NCBI RefSeq assembly: GCF_005768555.2
Contig: NZ_VCHX02000342.1
Location: forward strand, 1-46,173
Length of the DNA stretch: 46,173 bases
From: Streptomyces sporangiiformans
GTDB lineage: Bacteria; Actinomycetota; Actinomycetes; Streptomycetales; Streptomycetaceae
Reading direction: 5' to 3'
Of the stretch, positions 41,007-46,173 are shown in pieces; position 1 is the stretch's first letter, and each line of letters opens with the position of its first letter. The notes under the pieces were generated by a model. The model saw only the letters and a list, made by a program, of their open reading frames with translations. It was not told the origin of the DNA and did not search any database. The translations under genes and the position numbers were made by a program.

Positions 41007-41776
41007 GCGGTCGCGCCCCCTCCTCCCAGTGCGGGCACTCCGGTGATCGCGAAGCCGCGCCGCTCGGCGCGGGCCTCGGGCGACCGGTGGGCGAGGGCCT
41101 TGCGCAGCTGCGAACGGCCGCGGTGGATCCGGCTGCGGACCGTGCCGAGCTTGACGCCCAGGGTCGCGGCGATCTCCTCGTACGAAAGCCCCTCGATGTC
41201 GCAGAGGACGACCGCGGCGCGGAACTCCGGCGCGAGCGTGTCGAGCGCCTGCTGGACATCGGCGTCGAAGTGGGTGTCGTTGAAGACCTGCTGTGGGGAT
41301 GGCTCGCGGCTGGGCAGCCGCTCGGCCGCGTCGTCGCCGAGCGCGTCGAAGCGGATGCGCTGCTTGCGGCGCACCATGTCCAGGAAGAGGTTCGTGGTGA
41401 TGCGGTGCAGCCAGCCCTCGAAGGTGCCCGGCGTGTACGTCGACAGGGAGCGGAAGACCCGGACGAAGACTTCCTGGGTCAGGTCCTCGGCGTCGTGCTG
41501 GTTGCCGGTCAGGCGGTAGGCGAGCCGGTAGACCCGGCCGCTGTGCATGCTGACGATCTCCTCCCAGGTGGGCGGAGTCCACGCCTGCGAGTCCGCTTCG
41601 GACGTGAAGGTCGCGGTCTGAGCGGAGTCAGCGGTGCGGGAACGGTCAGCGATGTTGTTCACGGATTTCGGCTCACCCGCCGATCTGAGCAGGCGCCTCA
41701 GCACCCCTCCTCGATCCACAGGCGCAGCCGCACCTCCCCTGTCGGCTCTGGTGGTGTCCAGTGGAGCCCCTACCAT
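41003..41776 (-). CDS. SigE-type ECF sigma factor
   Basis: A 257-residue ECF sigma factor, the length of mycobacterial SigE. Region 2 is YRLAYRLTGNQHDAEDLTQEVFVRVFR and onward (GTFEGWLHRI); region 4 is YEEIAATLGVKLGTVRSRIHRGR. An about 75-residue N-terminal extension precedes region 2. I chose ATG 41776 (MVGAPLD), with GAGGT four bases upstream. The frame runs to ATG 41872, but the codons between are AT-rich (CAA, TCA, AAT, TCT, AAA, TAT) and look non-coding. It drives the surface-stress module with the anti-sigma factor, HtrA and TatB. The symbol sigE is avoided because Streptomyces has a different SigE. Confidence 0.93.
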   Translation of the reverse strand: MVGAPLDTTRADRGGAAAPVDRGGVLRRLLRSAGEPKSVNNIADRSRTADSAQTATFTSEADSQAWTPPTWEEIVSMHSGRVYRLAYRLTGNQHDAEDLTQEVFVRVFRSLSTYTPGTFEGWLHRITTNLFLDMVRRKQRIRFDALGDDAAERLPSREPSPQQVFNDTHFDADVQQALDTLAPEFRAAVVLCDIEGLSYEEIAATLGVKLGTVRSRIHRGRSQLRKALAHRSPEARAERRGFAITGVPALGGGGATA

Positions 41777-41984
41777 AGCCACCTCGCCCGTTAGCTCCGG
41801 ATAAGCGGTTTTACGAGAATTTGATGCGCGCTTTTGGGGCTGCGTCAGCACTTGCTCGGCGTCCTGATCCATCTCTTTCCCCCCGCGTCGTTCCCCACCC
41901 CTCTAAACGACCGGTCCCATCTGCGGGTTCCCGACGCCAACGGATACAGTCACGCCCAGGCAACCACGGGGACAGGAGAGGGCC

Positions 41985-42617
41985 ATTACCGGCAACCGGC
42001 AGACGAGCTGGGCGTTCGCCGACGCCTTTGTCGCCGAGGACGACGCGCTGCACTGGGCCCGGGACCGGGCCCAGGAGGTCGGCCTGCGCTCGGTGTCGCC
42101 CGGCACGGGCGCCGCGCTGCGGTTGCTCGCCGCCACCGTGGGCGCCAAGGCGGTGGCGGAGATCGGGACCGGAACCGGAGTCTCCGGAATTCATCTGCTG
42201 CACGGTATGCGGCCCGACGGCGTACTGACCACCGTGGATACGGAGCCGGAGCGCCAGCAGTTCGCCCGGCAGGCCTTTCGGACCGCCGGCTTCGCCAGCA
42301 ATCGCGCCCGCTTCATTCCGGGGCGCGCCCTGGACGTCCTGCCCCGGCTCGCGGACTCCGGATACGACCTCGTCTTCTGCGACGGGGACCGTCTGGAATA
42401 TCTGGACTATCTCGCTGAATCGTTGCGCCTGCTGCGTCCGGGCGGCCTCGTCTGTTTCGAGGGCGTCTTCTCGAACGGCCGGACCGTGGACTCGGGCCCT
42501 CAGCCCACGGAGGTACTGCGCCAGCGCGAGCTGCTGCGCGCGGTCCGCGAGAACCAGGAGCTGGTGCCCTCGCTGCTGCCGGTGGGCGACGGCCTGCTCT
42601 GCGCGGTCAAACGCTGA
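41985..42617 (+). CDS. O-methyltransferase (Rv1220c-like); proposed ATT start
   Basis: A 210-residue class I SAM-dependent methyltransferase: motif I AEIGTGTGVSG, TVDTEPERQQFARQAF, and LVFCDGDRLEY. The only in-frame ATG/GTG is GTG 42093, which drops 36 residues (ITGNRQTSWAFADAFVAEDD onward) that match the family's N-terminus. Upstream of that the frame is open to a TAA near 41908 but has no ATG, GTG or TTG. ATT 41985 has GGAGAGG just upstream, so it is the best start. Divergent from the SigE-type gene, as in mycobacteria. Substrate unknown. Confidence 0.9.
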   Translation: MTGNRQTSWAFADAFVAEDDALHWARDRAQEVGLRSVSPGTGAALRLLAATVGAKAVAEIGTGTGVSGIHLLHGMRPDGVLTTVDTEPERQQFARQAFRTAGFASNRARFIPGRALDVLPRLADSGYDLVFCDGDRLEYLDYLAESLRLLRPGGLVCFEGVFSNGRTVDSGPQPTEVLRQRELLRAVRENQELVPSLLPVGDGLLCAVKR

Positions 42618-42721
42618 TTGAGGCATCGAGTTGCCCGGGCCCGGCGAGTGAGCCGAAAAGCGGTTGACAGGTACGCGACGAGCCAAGTTTCCGCCCCAAA
42701 AACGAGCCGAGCCGAAAAAAA

Positions 42722-42756
42722 CTGCCCCGGCACCGCAAACCGCGGTGCCGGGGCAG
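42722..42756 (-). terminator. Terminator hairpin with seven-base U run for the DUF3117 gene
   Basis: CTGCCCCGGCACCGC and GCGGTGCCGGGGCAG form a perfect 15-bp stem around a 5-base loop. On the minus strand a run of seven T follows directly. It also lies downstream of the O-methyltransferase. Confidence 0.93.
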
Positions 42757-42778
42757 CTAAAAGGTATGTCGCTTCCGC

Positions 42779-42946
42779 TCAGCCGACGACCTTCTTGAGG
42801 GCGTCGCCGAGCGCGTCGGCCTCGTCAGGGGTCAGCTCGACGACGAGCCGACCGCCGCCTTCGAGCGGAACGCGCATGACGATGCCCCGCCCCTCCTTGG
42901 TCACCTCGAGCGGGCCATCGCCCGTCCGCGGCTTCATGGCCGCCAT
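42779..42946 (-). CDS. DUF3117 small protein (Rv1211-like)
   Basis: A 55-residue protein, MAAMKPRTGDGPLEV at the start and ELTPDEADALGDAL followed by KKVVG at the end: the DUF3117 family. It has an N-terminal beta part and a C-terminal acidic helix. ATG 42946 follows AAGGGGA. The mycobacterial homologue Rv1211 has been linked to calcium/calmodulin-like binding, but I cannot confirm it here. It ends in a strong U-run terminator, so it is a monocistronic unit. Confidence 0.95.
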   Translation of the reverse strand: MAAMKPRTGDGPLEVTKEGRGIVMRVPLEGGGRLVVELTPDEADALGDALKKVVG

Positions 42947-43289
42947 GCTCGTTCCCCTTCCTGAAACCAGCTCATCCTCGCCGACGGCCCCTTGATGGGC
43001 ACGCGTCCTCTTGTCGGACGCGCGTCACCGGCATCGAACACATTGCTTCCAGGCCATTATCCCGCATCTCAGGACCCGATGACCAACATCAGTCGGCATC
43101 GCTTGCGCAACGCGCTTGAGCAAAACCACTCAATTCGCCGATGTGACTGCGATACTGCGCCACCGCATCGACTTTCGGGCGCGGGAATTCTTTGACGCAG
43201 GTCACATGTCCGCACCCTGCCGTCCTTCATGATCTCCGCCATGCTGTCCTCAGACGATGACCGAGCCGCGACAACGGAGGGGATCCACC
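42947..43289. promoter_or_regulatory. Divergent promoter region of DUF3117 and enoyl-CoA hydratase genes
   Basis: 343 bases. On the minus strand GATAAT (43061-43056) is a good vegetative -10 for DUF3117; TTGGTC (43086-43081) lies 19 bases upstream as a weak -35. GGAAT at 43186 is followed 19 bases later by GTC, an imperfect SigR-like site facing the hydratase gene. The ribosome site GGAGGGGA precedes the hydratase ATG. No further gene is seen. Confidence 0.4.
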
Positions 43290-44105
43290 ATGGCCGACAC
43301 CGTGCTCTACGAGGTGAGCGACGGACTCGCGACGATCACGCTGAACCGCCCCGAGGCGATGAACGCGCTGAACACCGAGACCAAGGTCGCCTTCCGGGAC
43401 GCGGCGCAGGCGGCAGCGGCGGACGACTCCGTACGGGCGGTGCTGCTCACCGCTGCCGGTGACCGGGCCTTCTGCGTGGGCCAGGACCTCAAGGAGCACA
43501 TCGGCGGGCTGCTCGCGGCGCGTGAATCGGGCGGCGCCCAGGACCAGGGCGGGGTCATGAGCACGGTGCGGGAGCACTACAACCCGATCTTGCGGGCCCT
43601 GACCGGGGCGGCGAAGCCGGTCGTGGCGGCGGTCAACGGTGTGGCGGCCGGAGCCGGCTTCGGCTTCGCTCTCGCCGCGGACTACCGGATCGTCGCGGAC
43701 ACTGCCTCCTTCAACACCTCGTTCGCGGGGGTGGCGCTGACCGCCGACTCCGGCATCTCCTGGACGCTGCCGCGCGTCGTCGGTCCCGGCCGGGCCGCCG
43801 ACCTGCTGCTCTTCCCGCGCAGCATCACTGCCCAGGAGGCGCACGACCTCGGTATCGCCAACCGCGTCGTCCCCTCCGCCGACCTGGCGGCCGAGGCCCT
43901 GAAGCTGGCCCGCACGCTGGCCGAGGGGCCGACCCTGGCGTATGCCGCGCTCAAGGAGTCCCTTGCCTACGCGCTCTCCCACTCCCTGGACGAGACGCTG
44001 GAGAAGGAGGACGAGTTGCAGGCGCGGGCGGGGTCTTCCGAGGATCACACGATCGCTGTGCAGGCTTTCGTCAACAAGGAGAAGCCGAAGTATCTGGGGC
44101 GGTGA
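43290..44105 (+). CDS. Enoyl-CoA hydratase/isomerase (crotonase, PaaG-like)
   Basis: A 271-residue crotonase. The oxyanion hole is in RAFCVGQDLKEH and NGVAAGAGFGFALAAD. The catalytic segment reads TADSGISWTLPRVVG, with Asp in the position of 1,2-epoxyphenylacetyl-CoA isomerase (PaaG) rather than the glutamate of classical hydratases. So ring-expansion or double-bond isomerisation of a CoA ester is plausible. ATG 43290 follows GGAGGGGA at good spacing. It is not embedded in a recognisable degradation cluster here; the neighbour Tag is convergent. Confidence 0.92.
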   Translation: MADTVLYEVSDGLATITLNRPEAMNALNTETKVAFRDAAQAAAADDSVRAVLLTAAGDRAFCVGQDLKEHIGGLLAARESGGAQDQGGVMSTVREHYNPILRALTGAAKPVVAAVNGVAAGAGFGFALAADYRIVADTASFNTSFAGVALTADSGISWTLPRVVGPGRAADLLLFPRSITAQEAHDLGIANRVVPSADLAAEALKLARTLAEGPTLAYAALKESLAYALSHSLDETLEKEDELQARAGSSEDHTIAVQAFVNKEKPKYLGR

Positions 44106-44120
44106 CGCAGCACCGGGCAG

Positions 44121-44702
44121 TTACGGGGCGCTTCTGGCCACGCAGTCCGCCAAGTGGTCGTCGACCAGGCCGCATGCCTGCATCAGGGCGTACGCCGTGG
44201 TCGGGCCGACGAAGCGGATACCGCGCTTTTTGAGGGTCTTGGCGAGGGCCGTCGACTCGTCGGTGACCGCGGGGACGTCGGCGAGGGTCTTCGGGACCGG
44301 TCGGGACGCCCGATCCGGCGCGTACGACCAGATCAGCTCGTCCAGCTCCCCGGGGGACCAGTCGGCGAGCACGCGCGCGTTGGCGAGCGTCGCCTCGATC
44401 TTCGCGCGGTTGCGGATGATGCCCGGGTCGGCGAGCAGCCGCTCCTTGTCCTCGTCCGTGAAGGCCGCCACTTCGGCGATCTTGAAATCGGCGAAGGCGG
44501 CGCGGAAGCCCTCACGGCGGCGCAGGATCGTGATCCAGGACAGGCCGGACTGGAAGGCCTCCAGGCACAGCCGCTCGTACAGGGCGTCGTCACCGTGGAC
44601 CGGACGGCCCCACTCCTGGTCGTGGTACGTCACGTAGTCCTCGGTCGACAGGGCCCAAGGGCAGCGCAGGGCGCCGTCGGGTCCCTTCAGGGCGTCGGTC
44701 AC
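44121..44702 (-). CDS. tag: DNA-3-methyladenine glycosylase I
   Basis: A 193-residue Tag protein. It has RCPWAL (first zinc Cys), YHDQEWG (second ligand His), the helix-hairpin-helix region, the substrate-pocket segment LSWITILRRREGFR and the final zinc pair HLADC. It removes 3-methyladenine from alkylated DNA. Its GTG overlaps the stop of the DivIVA-like gene by 4 bases (GTGA). In mycobacteria tag lies in the same order beside a DivIVA-like gene and folP2. Confidence 0.96.
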   Translation of the reverse strand: MTDALKGPDGALRCPWALSTEDYVTYHDQEWGRPVHGDDALYERLCLEAFQSGLSWITILRRREGFRAAFADFKIAEVAAFTDEDKERLLADPGIIRNRAKIEATLANARVLADWSPGELDELIWSYAPDRASRPVPKTLADVPAVTDESTALAKTLKKRGIRFVGPTTAYALMQACGLVDDHLADCVARSAP

Positions 44703-45049
44703 CGCTGGTCGTCCTCCGTGGGCTTCTCCAGGGAGTGGGACCCCGGCGCCCTGGCTCCGGCCAGCGCGGTCTCCAGGTCGGCGATCCGGGCGTCCCGCTC
44801 GGCGAGCTCGGCACCGAGGCGGCCCAGGGCGTCGTCCACATCCCCCATGCGGTAGCCGCGGACGGCCACCGGGAAGCGGAGCATCTCCACATCGGCGCGG
44901 TGCAGCGGGCGGTCGGCGGGCAGGGGATCCTGGAAGCGCTCGGGCGAGGCCTCGGGCAGGGCGCCGCTCTCCCCGCCGCCCACCACGGTCAGGGTCACCG
45001 CGCCGACCACCACGACGAGGGCGACAACCAGGAACAAGAACATGAACAT
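44699..45049 (-). CDS. Membrane-anchored DivIVA-like protein (Rv1209-like)
   Basis: A 116-residue protein with an N-terminal TM helix (MFMFLFLVVALVVVVGAVTLTVV) followed by a DivIVA-type motif, FPVAVRGYRMGDVDDALGRL, and a short predicted coiled coil (AELAERDARIADLETAL). The C-terminus is charged and disordered. It may mark a membrane site, but the coiled coil is far shorter than in true DivIVA. Translationally coupled to tag. Start is ATG 45049 with only weak upstream GGGGAC. Confidence 0.86.
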   Translation of the reverse strand: MFMFLFLVVALVVVVGAVTLTVVGGGESGALPEASPERFQDPLPADRPLHRADVEMLRFPVAVRGYRMGDVDDALGRLGAELAERDARIADLETALAGARAPGSHSLEKPTEDDQR

Positions 45050-45213
45050 CGCTGAGGTCCCCACGCTCTGTTGTCGGCTGCTGCCGACAGCGATTGGTGC
45101 CGACGCGGACGCGTCGGCGCGGAAAGTGTCAGGCTCCGATCGTGCCATGCGACGCTGACAGTCAGGGTCGCAGGCGGCCGAACAGCGAGAACTACTCGGA
45201 GAGGCCACAGGGG

Positions 45214-46074
45214 ATGCTCAGGCTGGGCAGGCGCGAATTCGACGCGCACGAGCCGGTGATCATGGCGATCGTGAACCGGACCCCGGACTCCTTCTACGAC
45301 CAGGGGGCCACGTTCCGCGACGAGCCCGCGCTCGCGCGCGTGGAGCAGGCGGTGTCGGAGGGCGCGGCGGTCATCGACATCGGCGGGGTCAAGGCCGGCC
45401 CCGGGGAGGAAGTGACGGCCGAGGAGGAGGCGCGGCGGACGGTGGGGTTCGTCGCCGAGGTGCGGCGTCGCTTCCCCGACGTGATCATCAGCGTCGACAC
45501 CTGGCGGCATGAGGTCGGCGAGGCGGTCTGCGAGGCGGGGGCGGATCTGCTCAACGACGCGTGGGGCGGCGTCGATCCGCGGCTCGCGGAGGTCGCCGGG
45601 CGGTACGGGGTCGGGCTGGTGTGTACGCATGCGGGGGGTGCGCGGCCGCGCACCCGTCCGCATCGGGTCGCTTACGACGACGTGATGGCCGACATCCTGC
45701 GCGTGACGCTCGGGCTCGCCTCGCGGGCCGTGTCACTCGGGGTGCCCCGTGAGTCGGTCCTCATCGATCCCGGGCACGACTTCGGCAAGAACACGCGGCA
45801 CAGTCTGGAGGCCACGCGTCGGCTGGGCGAGATGGTCGGGACGGGGTGGCCTGTGCTGGTGTCCCTGTCCAACAAGGACTTCGTCGGGGAGACGCTGGAC
45901 AAGCCGGTGAAGGAGCGGGTGCTCGGGACGCTGGCGACCACGGCCGTGTCGGCTTGGTTGGGTGCGCAGGTGTACCGGGTGCACGAGGTGGCCGAGACCC
46001 GGCAGGTGCTGGACATGGTCGCGTCCATCGCCGGCCATCGGCCGCCCGCGGTCGCCCGGCGGGGGCTGGTGTAG
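45214..46074 (+). CDS. FolP2-type dihydropteroate synthase homologue
   Basis: A 286-residue TIM-barrel pterin-binding protein. It has MAIVNRTPDSF and a DIGG strand, but the usual GGESTRPG loop is replaced by GGVKAGPG (about residues 57-64), and the SRK-type loop reads SNKDFVGE. This is the FolP2 pattern; mycobacterial FolP2 lacks detectable dihydropteroate synthase activity, so a non-folate role is likely. ATG 45214 follows GGAGAGG. It is the folP2 position of the mycobacterial block. Confidence 0.9.
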   Translation: MLRLGRREFDAHEPVIMAIVNRTPDSFYDQGATFRDEPALARVEQAVSEGAAVIDIGGVKAGPGEEVTAEEEARRTVGFVAEVRRRFPDVIISVDTWRHEVGEAVCEAGADLLNDAWGGVDPRLAEVAGRYGVGLVCTHAGGARPRTRPHRVAYDDVMADILRVTLGLASRAVSLGVPRESVLIDPGHDFGKNTRHSLEATRRLGEMVGTGWPVLVSLSNKDFVGETLDKPVKERVLGTLATTAVSAWLGAQVYRVHEVAETRQVLDMVASIAGHRPPAVARRGLV

Positions 46075-46117
46075 CGGTTTGATCGCCCCCGCCGCCCCTA
46101 CCCGTCCCATCCTCATC

Positions 46118-46136
46118 CTGGGGGCTGCGCCCCCAG
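46118..46136 (+). terminator. Hairpin after folP2-like gene
   Basis: CTGGGGGC and GCCCCCAG pair around TGC about 45 bases past the stop. GGGGGCTGC-type hairpins are widespread after Streptomyces genes. The CTCGTCCTCAAAC stretch at the window edge resembles a dispersed Streptomyces intergenic sequence. Confidence 0.6.
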
Positions 46137-46173
46137 ACCCCCGCTATCGGCCTGAACGGCCTCGTCCTCAAAC

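Noticed and set aside
41867..41894. Auto-regulated SigE-type promoter (GGAAC) upstream of the sigma gene
   Set aside because: GGAAC is present on the minus strand at 41894-41890, but no suitable -10 occurs 16-18 bases downstream.
1..46173. Mobile elements, prophage or biosynthetic gene cluster
   Set aside because: No transposase, integrase, attachment-site pattern, polyketide or peptide synthetase genes are seen, and gene order is conserved core.

Overview
The window is GC-rich actinobacterial chromosome, almost certainly Streptomyces. Supporting evidence is the codon usage, the many GTG and TTG starts, the leaderless promoters, two SigR-type promoters (GGAAT-N18-GTT) and Streptomyces-typical families such as DUF6758, SlpD/SlpE-like lipoprotein hydrolases and a 50-residue MRFEIMRLDD protein. 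I see no rRNA, tRNA, insertion sequence, prophage or CRISPR array. This is core chromosome. From memory, gene content and order resemble two blocks of the Mycobacterium tuberculosis chromosome: about 1-25 kb resembles Rv3201c-Rv3211 (AdnAB, MoeB/MoeZ, DUF3152, TetR, DUF3107, ferritin-like, RhlE-like helicase), and about 30-46 kb resembles Rv1207-Rv1239c (FolP2, DivIVA-like, Tag, DUF3117, O-methyltransferase, SigE, RseA, HtrA, TatB, Mrp, MgtE-like, DUF1003, CorA).

Layout. 0-9 kb: a truncated AdnA-like helicase, an alkyltransferase-like protein, a very large flippase-type membrane protein containing a degenerate kinase domain, and two tandem paralogous lipoprotein alpha/beta hydrolases. 9-15 kb (minus strand): moeZ, preceded by a SigR-type promoter, and a four-gene polysaccharide-type operon (PelF-like glycosyltransferase, 8-TM protein, NAD-dependent epimerase, spherulin-4 glycosidase) with a tiny coupled leader ORF. 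15-20 kb: DUF3152 protein with a metzincin-type zinc motif, alpha/beta hydrolase, a 620-bp non-coding tract of helically phased 11-bp repeats, a small acidic protein, TetR regulator, DUF3107 and a small membrane protein. 20-30 kb: ferritin-like protein, DEAD-box RNA helicase with a CTG start and a long repetitive basic tail, hydrolase, NYN nuclease, SigR-driven 50-residue protein, MarC, PHP phosphoesterase, DUF6758 and SUFU proteins. 30-36 kb: CorA, lipoprotein, a soluble MgtE-like CBS protein overlapping a DUF1003 membrane protein, and Mrp. 36-42 kb (minus): TatB, HtrA, a zinc-type anti-sigma factor and a SigE-type ECF sigma factor, a cell-envelope stress module. 42-46 kb: an O-methyltransferase that appears to start at ATT, DUF3117, enoyl-CoA hydratase, Tag glycosylase, DivIVA-like protein and FolP2.

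Points most worth following up: two independent non-canonical start codons (CTG and ATT); two perfect SigR promoter matches; the 11-bp phased repeat tract near 18 kb, with a second unrelated 11-bp array at 25.3 kb; the reduced Pel/galactosaminogalactan-like operon; and the twin palindromes, 21 bp apart, in the long leader of corA.
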